Shown: one piece after another, positions 7,485 to 15,811 of the stretch
How positions within the stretch are numbered: the stretch's first letter is position 1
How the letters are laid out: each line of letters begins with the position of its first letter
Assembly (NCBI RefSeq): GCF_014191375.1
Contig: NZ_JACHWN010000003.1
Coordinates: forward strand, 62,001 to 126,000
DNA from: Mesorhizobium sp. RMAD-H1
GTDB taxonomy: Bacteria > Pseudomonadota > Alphaproteobacteria > Rhizobiales > Rhizobiaceae
Length of the DNA: 64,000 nucleotides
Direction of reading: 5' to 3'
The notes under the pieces: model-generated
Told to the model about the DNA's origin: nothing
The model's database searches: none
What the model saw: the letters and a program-made list of their open reading frames with translations, nothing else
Program-made: the position numbers and the translations under genes

Positions 7485-9212
7485 ATGGCCACGGGGTCCA
7501 TCAGGGCAAGTTTCTTCGAGCTTTATACGCCCAAGCTCGTCACCCTCCTGCGGGAAGGCTATCGCCTGCCGGACCTGAAGGCCGACGTCATATCGGGGCT
7601 GACGGTGGCGATCGTCGCCCTGCCGCTTTCGATGGCGATCGCCATCGCCTCGGGTGTCGCGCCGGAGCAGGGGCTCTATACCTCCATTTTCGGCGGCTTC
7701 ATCGTCTCGGCGCTGGGCGGCAGCCGTTTTCAGATCGGCGGCCCGGCAGGCGCTTTCATCGTGCTCGTCTCGGCGACCGTGGCGCAGCACGGCGTGGACG
7801 GGCTCCTCATCGCCACGCTTCTTTCCGGGCTGATCCTGCTGGCGATCGGATTGCTCAGGCTTGGGACCTTCATCAAATTCATTCCCTATCCCGTCACTGT
7901 CGGCTTCACGACCGGGATCGCGGTCATCATCTTCGCCAGCCAGATCAGGGATCTGTTCGGCCTCACGCTGGAGCACGAGCCGGGGCCGCTTCTGCCAAAG
8001 CTCCAAGCACTCGGCAAGGCGCTGCCAACGGCAAGCATGCCGGCAGTCCTCGTCGCCATCACCGCCATCGCCATCATCGTCGCGATCCGCCGTTACCGGC
8101 CGCACTGGCCGTCCTTCATCATCGCGGTGGCGGTCACGGCCGCCGCAACGGCGCTGGTCGGCCTGCCGGTCGAGACGATCGGCACCCGTTTCGGCGGCAT
8201 TCCGCAGTCGCTGCCCATGCCGCATCTGCCGCCGCTGTCGCTTGCCAAGGTGGTCGACGTGCTTCCCAACGCCTTGTCTTTCGCGCTGCTGGGCTGCATC
8301 GAGAGCCTGCTCTCCGCCGTCGTCGCGGATTCGATGACCGGCCGCCGGCATCGCTCCAATTGCGAGCTGGTGGCGCAGGGGCTGGCCAATATCGTCTCGC
8401 CGCTCTTTGGCGGGTTCTGCGTGACCGGCAACATCGCCCGCACGGCCATCAATGTGCGTTCGGGCGCGCGCGGGCCCGTTTCCGGCATGCTGCATTCGGT
8501 CTTCCTGCTTTTGTTCATGCTCGTTGCCGCACCGCTCGCCTCCTACATTCCGCTTGCCGCGCTCGCTGGCGTGCTCGCCGTGGTGGCCTGGAACATGGCC
8601 GAGAAACATGAATTCGCGGCGCTGGTCCGCACTTCGCGCGGCGATGCGGTGGTATTGCTCGTCACTTTCCTGCTGGTCATCTTCCGCGACCTGACCGAGG
8701 GCATCCTCGTCGGTTTTGCCATCAGCGCGCTCCTCTTCCTGCATCGCATGGCGCAGGCGGTTGAGGTGGAAAATACCTGTCCCTTTGCCGAGGATGACAG
8801 GGCTGATGGGGTCATGGACAACCGTAGGCCCTATGAGACGGATCTGGCGACCGATCCCGATATCGCCGTCTTCCGTATATCGGGGGCGTTCTTCTTCGGC
8901 GCGGCGGCCGCCGTTGGCGCGGCGCTCGACCGCGTGGGCGAGCATCCGAAGGCCTATGTCATCGACTTCTCGGCGGTACCGTTCCTCGATTCGACGGGAG
9001 CGGCCACCATCCAGGGCTTTGTGCGCAAGGCTCGACGCCAGGGCGCGGCGATCTATATCGCCGGCGCGGCGCGGCCGGTGCGCCGTATGCTCCTGGTCCA
9101 TGGGGTGAAGCCGCCGGCGGTGCGTTTCCGGACGTCGCTGGACGACGCCATAGCGGCCGCTCGCGACAGGACGAAATCGGTGGAACCGGCGGCGAAGCCG
9201 CTGCCGGTATAG
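7485..9212 (+). CDS. SulP family anion transporter with STAS domain
   Basis: A 575-residue SLC26/SulP protein. The N-terminal part has the conserved D-K-D-V-I-S-G-L-T-V entry, GGPAGAFIVL in the substrate-binding core and 12-14 membrane helices. The cytoplasmic C-terminus (about residue 455 onward) is a STAS domain with the VIDFSAVPFLDSTGA strand-helix signature. The start at 7485 has AAAGGA 5 bases upstream. SulP proteins carry sulfate, bicarbonate or dicarboxylates; the substrate cannot be assigned here because no carbonic anhydrase or sulfur gene is adjacent. Probably co-transcribed with the small XRE gene. Confidence 0.88.
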   Translation: MATGSIRASFFELYTPKLVTLLREGYRLPDLKADVISGLTVAIVALPLSMAIAIASGVAPEQGLYTSIFGGFIVSALGGSRFQIGGPAGAFIVLVSATVAQHGVDGLLIATLLSGLILLAIGLLRLGTFIKFIPYPVTVGFTTGIAVIIFASQIRDLFGLTLEHEPGPLLPKLQALGKALPTASMPAVLVAITAIAIIVAIRRYRPHWPSFIIAVAVTAAATALVGLPVETIGTRFGGIPQSLPMPHLPPLSLAKVVDVLPNALSFALLGCIESLLSAVVADSMTGRRHRSNCELVAQGLANIVSPLFGGFCVTGNIARTAINVRSGARGPVSGMLHSVFLLLFMLVAAPLASYIPLAALAGVLAVVAWNMAEKHEFAALVRTSRGDAVVLLVTFLLVIFRDLTEGILVGFAISALLFLHRMAQAVEVENTCPFAEDDRADGVMDNRRPYETDLATDPDIAVFRISGAFFFGAAAAVGAALDRVGEHPKAYVIDFSAVPFLDSTGAATIQGFVRKARRQGAAIYIAGAARPVRRMLLVHGVKPPAVRFRTSLDDAIAAARDRTKSVEPAAKPLPV

Positions 9213-9220
9213 GATCAATC

Positions 9221-9829
9221 CTATTCCACCAAGACTGGAGCCAGGGAAAGAACGAGCAGCGCGGCCAGGGTCCAGTTGAAGAGGCGCATCGCCCGTTCGC
9301 TCCTGATGAAGCGAGCGGTGCCCACACCCACCAAGGTCCAGGCGGCGGTGCTCGCAAAGGTGGCGATGCCGAAGAGGATTGCAAAAACCGCAGCAATGCC
9401 AAAGGGGTTGCCCTTTTCCGCTGCGCCGCCATAGACCGCGACGGCACCGGCAACCATGGCCCACAATTTCGGATTGACGAGCTGGAACAACGCACCTTGT
9501 GCGAGGGTGAGCGGATGGCTCGCGGGATCCGTCGCACCCGCCGTGTTCGGCGAGGTGTTGCCGATCCGCCAGGCGAGCCACAGGAGATAGAGGACACCCG
9601 CCCATTTCACGACGGCACGTGCCCGCGGATCGGCCACGAGAGGGGAGCCGGCGCCTGCGACGACCAGCATGATGACCGCCACTCCGATCGTTATCCCCGA
9701 TATGAGGGGCAGCGTCCGCCGAAAGCCGTGGTTTGCCCCCGATGCGGTGACCATCATGTTGTTCGGTCCGGGCGTGCCCGCCATCGCCAGCGCAAAAACC
9801 GATACCGCTGCAACCCAATCCCAATCCAT
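9221..9829 (-). CDS. LysE family amino-acid exporter
   Basis: A 202-residue LysE/RhtB-type inner-membrane protein with about six helices. The N-terminal AMAGTPGPNNMMV (around residues 16-28) is the family signature. It is divergent from an Lrp/AsnC-type gene, a pairing that recurs widely because Lrp-family proteins sense amino acids and switch on exporters. The exported substrate is unknown. It is convergent with, and 8 bases from, the SulP gene. Confidence 0.88.
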   Translation of the reverse strand: MDWDWVAAVSVFALAMAGTPGPNNMMVTASGANHGFRRTLPLISGITIGVAVIMLVVAGAGSPLVADPRARAVVKWAGVLYLLWLAWRIGNTSPNTAGATDPASHPLTLAQGALFQLVNPKLWAMVAGAVAVYGGAAEKGNPFGIAAVFAILFGIATFASTAAWTLVGVGTARFIRSERAMRLFNWTLAALLVLSLAPVLVE

Positions 9830-9943
9830 CGGTCGTCTCCGTCCTGTTCCGTGGGTTCCATGGGCAGGAGGTTAGATGGCCGGCCGCGCAATCGGGTTGC
9901 CAAGATGCCAAGAAAGGGTCATGGATTAGCATCCATTGCTTCA

Positions 9944-9990
9944 AATTTGGAAAAGAAGGGCCACAAATTCCAATGAATTTGGATGAAATC
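9944..9990. promoter_or_regulatory. Probable Lrp-type operator between lysE-like and lrp-like genes
   Basis: The 143-base divergent gap is AT-rich close to the regulator start and contains repeated half-sites of the AAATTTGGAA / AAATTCCAAT type in opposite orientations. This is consistent with Lrp/AsnC binding, but the motif is loose and the exact boundaries are uncertain. Confidence 0.35.
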
Positions 9991-10431
9991 GACAAGCGCA
10001 TCCTGCGCGAGCTGCAGCAGAACGGGCGGCTGCAGAATATCGAGCTTGCCAAGCGGGTCGGGCTCTCGCCATCGCCCTGCCTGCGCCGGGTCAAGCTGCT
10101 GGAGGATGCCGGCATCATCAGCCGCTACGTCGCCGTGGTCGATCAGGCCAAGGTGGGCTTGCGGCTTTCGATGTTCGCGCGCGTCTGGCTCACGGCCCAG
10201 GATGCCGAGACGATCGACCATTTCATCGCCGCCATGCGGCGGCTTCCCGAGATCGTCGAGTGCTACATCATGCTCGGCGAAAGCGATGCCCTGCTGCGTG
10301 TGGTGGTGGCCGATCTCGATGACTACAGGCGTTTCCAGGCCACTCATCTCACCCGCAAGAACGGCATCCAGAACGTCAAGACGGATGTGCCGAGCCAGAT
10401 CGTCAAGCAGACCTTCGCCCTGCCGCTCTGA
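9973..10431 (+). CDS. Lrp/AsnC family transcriptional regulator
   Basis: A 152-residue protein with the standard two-part layout. An N-terminal winged HTH (LDEIDKRILRELQQNGRLQN, then GLSPSPCLRRVKLLEDAGII) is followed by a C-terminal RAM ligand domain with the conserved CYIMLGESDALLRVV strand. It is divergent from the LysE-type exporter and probably activates it in response to an amino acid. The start at ATG 9973 lies inside the presumed operator, suggesting autoregulation. The ribosome site is weak (AGAAGGG, 13 bases upstream). Confidence 0.9.
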   Translation: MNLDEIDKRILRELQQNGRLQNIELAKRVGLSPSPCLRRVKLLEDAGIISRYVAVVDQAKVGLRLSMFARVWLTAQDAETIDHFIAAMRRLPEIVECYIMLGESDALLRVVVADLDDYRRFQATHLTRKNGIQNVKTDVPSQIVKQTFALPL

Positions 10432-10437
10432 TGCCGG

Positions 10438-11259
10438 TCACGGACGGATATTGCTCAGGCTCCGCAGGGGATAGCGGAGCGTCACGTCGAAAGGATTGAG
10501 GCCGGCGGCGAGGTTTGCGGCCTCGGTCTGAAGGATGCGCACGACGCCCGGCAGGCGCTCCGGGCCGAGCCGTTCGGCCAGCGTACCGACGCTGAGCGCA
10601 GCGACGGGGCGGCCCTGCGCATCGATGACCGGCACCCCGACCCCTGCCATTCCCGGGATGAGGCCGGTGTTGAGATTGACCCAGCCCTGCTCGCGCGCCT
10701 TGGCGATGGCCGCACGCAGACCTGCCTCGTCAAGGAAACCGCGGTCGATGAGGCGCGGGATATTGAAGCGGATGACTTCCTCCTGCTCGGACTCGGGCAG
10801 GTGGGCGAGGATCGCCAGACTGCCCTGGCCGAGCCCGAGCGGCACCTTGCCGCCGATGTCACCGGTAAAGGAGCGGATCGGAAAAGGCCCCTCGACGCGA
10901 TCGAGACACACCGCGTCATAGCCGTTGCGCACCAGGAAGAAGATCGTATCGCTCAAGGTGGTGGCAAGGCGCAGCAGCACCGGCCGGGCGAGATCACGTA
11001 TGCCACCCGCCTGTCCGGCCCGCGCGGCAAGCACGAAGAAATCGAGCGAAGGGCGGTAGCGCTTCCTGCCCTCGGCCTGCTCGACAAAGCCTTCCGCCAT
11101 CAGATCCTGCAGCGCGCGATGCGCCGTCGACTGGCTGCAGCCGGCGGCATTGGCAATATCCTTCAGCCGCATGCCCGCGGGGTCGCCACCGGCAACAATG
11201 CGCAAAAGAGCGAGCGCGCGGCGCAGGCTGGAAGGTCCCTTCTCCTGATCAGGCATCAT
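10438..11259 (-). CDS. IclR family transcriptional regulator
   Basis: A 273-residue IclR protein. The winged HTH is at about residues 10-65 (LKDIANAAGCSQSTAHRAL), followed by the GAF-like IclR effector domain with VCLDRVEGPFPIRSF and GMAGVGVPVIDAQGRPVAALSV. It is divergent from the ABC/dehydrogenase operon that starts at 11421, so it most likely controls that operon in response to the transported compound. It is convergent with the Lrp gene, 6 bases away. Confidence 0.88.
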   Translation of the reverse strand: MMPDQEKGPSSLRRALALLRIVAGGDPAGMRLKDIANAAGCSQSTAHRALQDLMAEGFVEQAEGRKRYRPSLDFFVLAARAGQAGGIRDLARPVLLRLATTLSDTIFFLVRNGYDAVCLDRVEGPFPIRSFTGDIGGKVPLGLGQGSLAILAHLPESEQEEVIRFNIPRLIDRGFLDEAGLRAAIAKAREQGWVNLNTGLIPGMAGVGVPVIDAQGRPVAALSVGTLAERLGPERLPGVVRILQTEAANLAAGLNPFDVTLRYPLRSLSNIRP

Positions 11260-11420
11260 TCCGAATCCACAAAATGAAAATCAATCGACATATGCGATAT
11301 AAAAATTCCATATACTAAAATAATATCAAGAAAAATTTTGCTAATTGGAATCTAGAATTGACTAAGCGCCGGAGCTGCAGCCTCCTTTGAACAGTTTCAA
11401 ACTGTGCTGTTGGTGGATGC
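11260..11420. promoter_or_regulatory. AT-rich divergent control region of the IclR/ABC operon
   Basis: This 161-base gap is strongly AT-rich compared with the flanking genes, especially 11275-11360. It contains the inverted half-sites ATTCCA (11305-11310) and TGGAAT (11346-11351), similar to halves of the TGGAAATNATTTCCA-type IclR operator but widely separated. Promoters for both directions must lie here. The exact sites are not resolved. Confidence 0.35.
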
Positions 11421-12482
11421 ATGGCTTTCCTGGCGCTTGAGCAGGTAAACAAGTTCTACGGCGAACTGGCGGCCGTTCGCGATGTCAATCTTAGCGTGGC
11501 CAAGGGCGAGTTCGTTTCGCTGCTCGGTCCTTCTGGGTGCGGCAAGACGACGACGCTGCAGATGATCGCCGGACTGGTCGAGCCTACCGGCGGCCGCATC
11601 GCGCTCGACGGACGCGACATTACGCGCGAGAAGCCGAACCGCCGCGGGCTGGGCGTCGTCTTCCAGAGCTACGCTCTCTTTCCGCATATGACGGTGGCGC
11701 AGAATGTCGCCTTCGGGCTGGAGATGCGCAAAATTCCGCGTGCCGAGCGGGACAGGCGCGTTGGTGAAATCCTTGAACTCGTGCATCTTGGCGGCATGGC
11801 GGAGCGCTATCCGCGCCAGCTCTCCGGGGGGCAGCGCCAGCGCGTCGCCATCGCCCGCGCGCTTGTCATCGAGCCACCGGTGCTCCTGCTCGACGAGCCG
11901 CTTTCCAATCTCGACGCCAAGCTGCGCGAGGAGATGCAGTTCGAGCTGCGCCGCATCCAGCGCAGTGTCGGCACGACGACCATCATGGTCACGCACGACC
12001 AGGCCGAGGCGCTGTCGATCAGCGACCGCGTGGTGGTGATGGAGGCGGGGCGGATGACGCAGGTCGACGCGCCCTACCGCCTTTACGAAAAGCCCGCGAC
12101 GGCCTTCATCTCGTCCTTTGTCGGCCGGATGAACCGGCTGGAAGGGATCTGGTGGCCCGCCGGAGCGTCCGGCGCAGTCGAGGTCGCCGGCGCGATGCTG
12201 GCAAGCGAAACGGCGGACATTCAGCCCGGAGCGGCGGTGACGGCGTCGATCCGTCCGGAAAAGCTCTTTCTCAAGAAGGGCGATGCGCGCCTCAACGGAC
12301 ATGTGGCGAGCCGGTTTTTCCTCGGTGGGCACTGGCTCTTCAACGTCGAGACCCCTGCCGGCCTCATCGTCGTCTCGATGCCGAACAATGGCGAGGAGCC
12401 GGCACAGGAAGGCGAGCGCGTGGGGATCGACTGGGCACCCGCAAGCCTGCGTGTCGAAGCATCGGCGGAGGCGGCGCGATGA
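11421..12482 (+). CDS. ABC transporter ATPase, spermidine/putrescine (PotA) type
   Basis: A 353-residue ABC ATPase: Walker A GPSGCGKT (residues 36-43), Q-loop near Q82, signature LSGGQ (134-138), Walker B LLLDEP (155-160) and H-loop H192. A C-terminal TOBE-like regulatory domain follows, as in PotA/PhnT-type importers. It is first in an eight-gene operon with two permeases, three dehydrogenase subunits and a binding protein. The stop overlaps the next start as ATGA. The likely cargo is an amine, amino acid or opine, inferred from the dehydrogenase genes it is joined to. Confidence 0.88.
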   Translation: MAFLALEQVNKFYGELAAVRDVNLSVAKGEFVSLLGPSGCGKTTTLQMIAGLVEPTGGRIALDGRDITREKPNRRGLGVVFQSYALFPHMTVAQNVAFGLEMRKIPRAERDRRVGEILELVHLGGMAERYPRQLSGGQRQRVAIARALVIEPPVLLLDEPLSNLDAKLREEMQFELRRIQRSVGTTTIMVTHDQAEALSISDRVVVMEAGRMTQVDAPYRLYEKPATAFISSFVGRMNRLEGIWWPAGASGAVEVAGAMLASETADIQPGAAVTASIRPEKLFLKKGDARLNGHVASRFFLGGHWLFNVETPAGLIVVSMPNNGEEPAQEGERVGIDWAPASLRVEASAEAAR

Positions 12483-13330
12483 CGCGGCCATCGGCCACTC
12501 CATGGCTGCTCGTCTCGCCCGGCGCGGTGCTCTTTGCCGGGCTCGTCATCGTGCCGCTCGTCCTCACTGTCATCCTTTCCTTCCTCACCTATGATTACAA
12601 CGCGGGCATCGGCGACGGGTACACACTCGCTCATTATGCGCAGGTCCTCTCGGACAGCTATTATCTCGAGATATTCTGGCGTACGCTGCGCCTCGCCTTC
12701 CTGACGACGGTTCTCTGCGCCGTCATCGGCGCGCCCGAGGCCTATATCCTGTCGCGGATGCGCAAGCCCTGGCGCTCCATCTTCCTCCTCGTGATCATCG
12801 GTCCGCTGCTCGTCTCGGTGGTGGTGCGCGCCTTCGGCTGGAGCATGCTGCTCGGCTCCACCGGTCTCGTCAACGCGGCGCTGGCGGTCCTCGGTCTTCG
12901 CCCGGTAAGGCTTCTTTATACGGAGACGGCCATCGTCATCGCGCTCGTCCATATCATGCTGCCCTTCATGGTCATCCCGGTGTGGACCGCGCTGCAGAAG
13001 CTCGATCCCATGGTTGAGGCAGCGGCCTGGAGCCTGGGCGCCTCGCGCTTCACCGCGCTCAGGCGCGTGGTGATGCCGCAGGTCAGCATCGGCCTTCTTT
13101 CCGGCAGCCTCATCGTCTTCGGGCTTTCGGCCAGCGCCTTCGCCATCCCCGGCCTCCTCGGCGGGCGGCGGCTCAAGATGGCGGCGACGCTGGTCTATGA
13201 CGAATATATGCAGGAGCTGAACTGGCCGATGGGTGCCGCGATCGCCATCATCGTGCTTATCGCCAATCTCGTCATCATGCTTGCTTACAATCGCGCCGTC
13301 GAGGCACGCGCGCGCCGGGCATTGGGGTGA
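12479..13330 (+). CDS. ABC transporter permease, PotB type
   Basis: A 283-residue inner-membrane permease with about six helices. The BPD_transp_1 coupling loop EAAAWSLGASRFTALRRVVMP is in the C-terminal half. It starts at ATG 12479 inside the stop of the ATPase gene and ends in a GTGA overlap with the second permease. It forms the translocation channel together with the next gene product. Confidence 0.88.
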   Translation: MTRPSATPWLLVSPGAVLFAGLVIVPLVLTVILSFLTYDYNAGIGDGYTLAHYAQVLSDSYYLEIFWRTLRLAFLTTVLCAVIGAPEAYILSRMRKPWRSIFLLVIIGPLLVSVVVRAFGWSMLLGSTGLVNAALAVLGLRPVRLLYTETAIVIALVHIMLPFMVIPVWTALQKLDPMVEAAAWSLGASRFTALRRVVMPQVSIGLLSGSLIVFGLSASAFAIPGLLGGRRLKMAATLVYDEYMQELNWPMGAAIAIIVLIANLVIMLAYNRAVEARARRALG

Positions 13331-14130
13331 GCGCCATGCAGAAGAACGGCCCCCTTGCGCTTCTCTTCCATGCGCTCGTCATCGCCTTCGTGCTTGCACC
13401 GCTGGTCATCGTCTGCCTCGTCGCTTTCACGCCTGAAAACACGCTCACCATACCGACGGTGCGGTTCTCGCTGCGCTGGTTCCGCGCCATTCTGGATTAT
13501 CCGGATTTTATCACCGCCTTCGGCAATTCGCTGTGGCTCGCAACCATGGCGGCCACCCTGTCCGCCATCATCGCCGTGCCGGCGGGGCTGGCCATCGACC
13601 GCTACCGCTTTGCCGGTCGCGATGCGCTCAACGCGCTCTTCCTCTCGCCGCTGATCATTCCCCATCTCGTGCTCGGCGTCGCGTTTCTCCGCTTCTTCGC
13701 GCTCGTCGGTGTCACCGGCAGTTTTGCCTGGCTGGTCATGAGCCATGTCATCATCGTCACGCCCTATGTGCTGCGGCTCGTCATCGCGGCGCTCTCCGGC
13801 CTTGACCGCAGCGCCGAGCAGGCGGCGATGACACTCGGTGCCTCGCGGCTCACCGTCTTCCGCCGCATCACCATGCCGATGATCCTGCCAGGCATTACCG
13901 GAGGATGGCTTCTCGCCTTCATCAACAGTTTCGACGAACTGACCATGTCGATCTTCGTGACGTCGCCGGCGACGGTCACCCTGCCGGTCCGCATGTACAT
14001 GTATGCCACCGATTCCATCGATCCGATGATGGCGGCCGTCTCGGCCCTCATGATCGCGCTGACCGCCATTGCCATGCTGGTGCTCGATCGCGTGTTCGGG
14101 CTCGACAAGATCCTCGTCGGCGAAAAGTGA
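13327..14130 (+). CDS. ABC transporter permease, PotC type
   Basis: A 267-residue permease with about six helices and the coupling loop EQAAMTLGASRLTVFRRITMP. The start is GTG 13327 overlapping the previous stop; ATG 13336 is an alternative with GGGGTGAG upstream. It pairs with the PotB-like permease. Loss of a single permease would disable import, and the tight overlaps suggest translational coupling. Confidence 0.86.
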   Translation: MSAMQKNGPLALLFHALVIAFVLAPLVIVCLVAFTPENTLTIPTVRFSLRWFRAILDYPDFITAFGNSLWLATMAATLSAIIAVPAGLAIDRYRFAGRDALNALFLSPLIIPHLVLGVAFLRFFALVGVTGSFAWLVMSHVIIVTPYVLRLVIAALSGLDRSAEQAAMTLGASRLTVFRRITMPMILPGITGGWLLAFINSFDELTMSIFVTSPATVTLPVRMYMYATDSIDPMMAAVSALMIALTAIAMLVLDRVFGLDKILVGEK

Positions 14131-14138
14131 GACGTTCC

Positions 14139-14429
14139 ATGCAGCTCTTCCACCGCATCGCCCGGCAGCAACATGCGCCGGTTCCCTTCATGCTCGATGG
14201 CAGGCCCTGCATGGGGAGGGAGGGCGATACGCTGCTCACCGCCATCCTCAATGCCGCCAGCGCGGTGCGCTCCAGCGAATTTTCAGGGAGCCCGCGCGCC
14301 GGCTTCTGCCAGATGGGGGCATGTCAGGATTGCTGGGTGACATTTGCGGACGGCTCACGTGCACGGGCCTGCACGACGCCGCTTGTCGCCGGCATGGAGA
14401 TCCTCACCGGAAAAGGAGCCGCCTCATGA
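14139..14429 (+). CDS. Small (2Fe-2S) ferredoxin-like subunit of an opine oxidase/HcnA-type dehydrogenase
   Basis: A 96-residue protein with cysteines C57, C62, C65 and C78 in the context GFCQMGACQDCW and RACTT. This is the plant-type [2Fe-2S] arrangement of HcnA-like subunits. In alphaproteobacteria and pseudomonads these form the gamma subunit of heterotrimeric D-hydroxyproline dehydrogenase or the small part of octopine/nopaline oxidases. It lies 8 bases after the permease and overlaps the next gene by ATGA, so the three dehydrogenase subunits are probably made together. Confidence 0.82.
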   Translation: MQLFHRIARQQHAPVPFMLDGRPCMGREGDTLLTAILNAASAVRSSEFSGSPRAGFCQMGACQDCWVTFADGSRARACTTPLVAGMEILTGKGAAS

Positions 14430-15811
14430 AAGACCGGCCGCAACCTCTCATCGTCGGGGCAGGACCGGCTGGCGTGCGCGCCGCGCAAGCGCTCGTTGCC
14501 GCGGGCCTGCGCCCGCTCGTCGTCGATGAAGCACGCGCCTGCGGCGGGCAGATCTATCGCCAGCGGCTTGTCGATGACGGGCGCAGCACGCAATCGCTCT
14601 ACGGTTCCGAGGCGCCCAAGGCGGAGCGGCTGCATCGCGATTTCGCGGCGCTTGAAAAGCGTATGGATTATTGGCCGCAGGCCCTTGTCTGGAACCTCAG
14701 CCAGGACAAGGCGCATGTCGCGGTCGCAGGCAGGAGCAGGGAGGTGACGTATGATGGTCTCATACTGGCGACCGGCGCGAGCGACCGTGTGCTGCCTATC
14801 CCGGGCTGGACGCTGCCAGGGGTCTTCACCCTTGGCGGCGCGCAGATCGCGCTTAAAAGCCAGGGCTGCGCCATCGGCAGCCGCGTCGTCTTCGCCGGTT
14901 CGGGACCGCTGCTCTATCTCGTTGCCTGGCAATATCTGAAGGCGGGCATCGATGTCGCGGCCGTACTCGACGCCACGCCGCTGATGGCCAAACGCCACCT
15001 GCTGCATGGCCTGGCGCTCGAACCTGCCATCATCCTGCGCGGAATGCGTTTCGCCGCGGAATTGCGGTTGCGTGGGGTTGCGATCCACTATGCCATCGAG
15101 GATCTCGCCATCGAGGGGGAGACCCGCGTTACGGGCGTGCGCTGGCGGCAGGGCCGGCACGAGCGGAGCCTTGCCTGCAACGCCGTCGGCTATGGCCTGG
15201 CCCTGCGCTCCGAGACTCAGCTCGCCGATCTCGTCGGTTGCAAGTTCACCTTCAACGCGCGCGACCGGGCTTTCCTGCCGGAGCGCGACATCAGCGGGCG
15301 TAGCAGTGTCGCAGGCGTCTATCTTGCTGGCGACGGGGCAGGGATCGCCGGCGCCGACGCGGCGGAGCTAGCCGGCGAGCGCGCAGCGCTGGCCCTGCTG
15401 GAAGATCGCGGCTTGGCCGGCGCGTCCGGACGGGCGGCGGAGATCGAGCGAAAGCTTCTGCACATCAGCCGCTTCCGTGATGTGCTGGAAGCAGCTTTCC
15501 CGTTTCCGTCGCATTGGGCACCTCGCATCGCCGATGACACGCTGGTCTGCCGGTGCGAGGAGCTAAAGGCCGGCACGCTGCGCCAGTCGGCACGCGATTT
15601 CGCGCTCAACGAGGTCAACCGACTGAAGGCGGTCAGCCGCATCGGCATGGGCCGCTGCCAGGGACGTTTCTGCGGGGCGTCCGCCGCCGAGATTCTCGCT
15701 GCCGAGACAGGGCGCGGCATCGATGCGGTCGGGCGTCTGCGCGCACAGGCGCCCGTCAAGCCTCTGCCCCTTATGTTGGAAGCGGAGCAAAAGCGGGAGG
15801 CTGCGGAGTGA
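14426..15811 (+). CDS. FAD/NAD(P)-binding dehydrogenase subunit (OoxA/HcnB-like) with BFD-type Fe-S domain
   Basis: A 461-residue flavoprotein. The N-terminal dinucleotide motif is GAGPAG (residues 11-16), followed by a Pyr_redox_2 fold. The C-terminus has C375, C377, C411 and C416 (VCRCEE and GRCQGRFC), a bacterioferritin-associated-ferredoxin-like [2Fe-2S] domain. This matches the alpha subunit of opine oxidases and D-hydroxyproline dehydrogenase. Electrons would pass from the substrate-oxidising subunit encoded next to an acceptor in the membrane or cytosol. A longer upstream frame exists but overlaps the small subunit; ATG 14426 is favoured. Confidence 0.83.
   Translation: MKDRPQPLIVGAGPAGVRAAQALVAAGLRPLVVDEARACGGQIYRQRLVDDGRSTQSLYGSEAPKAERLHRDFAALEKRMDYWPQALVWNLSQDKAHVAVAGRSREVTYDGLILATGASDRVLPIPGWTLPGVFTLGGAQIALKSQGCAIGSRVVFAGSGPLLYLVAWQYLKAGIDVAAVLDATPLMAKRHLLHGLALEPAIILRGMRFAAELRLRGVAIHYAIEDLAIEGETRVTGVRWRQGRHERSLACNAVGYGLALRSETQLADLVGCKFTFNARDRAFLPERDISGRSSVAGVYLAGDGAGIAGADAAELAGERAALALLEDRGLAGASGRAAEIERKLLHISRFRDVLEAAFPFPSHWAPRIADDTLVCRCEELKAGTLRQSARDFALNEVNRLKAVSRIGMGRCQGRFCGASAAEILAAETGRGIDAVGRLRAQAPVKPLPLMLEAEQKREAAE

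Noticed and set aside
7128-10118. A 996-codon minus-strand open frame spanning XRE, SulP, LysE and Lrp genes
   Set aside because: Antisense to four recognisable genes, high in arginine and low-complexity; no family features.
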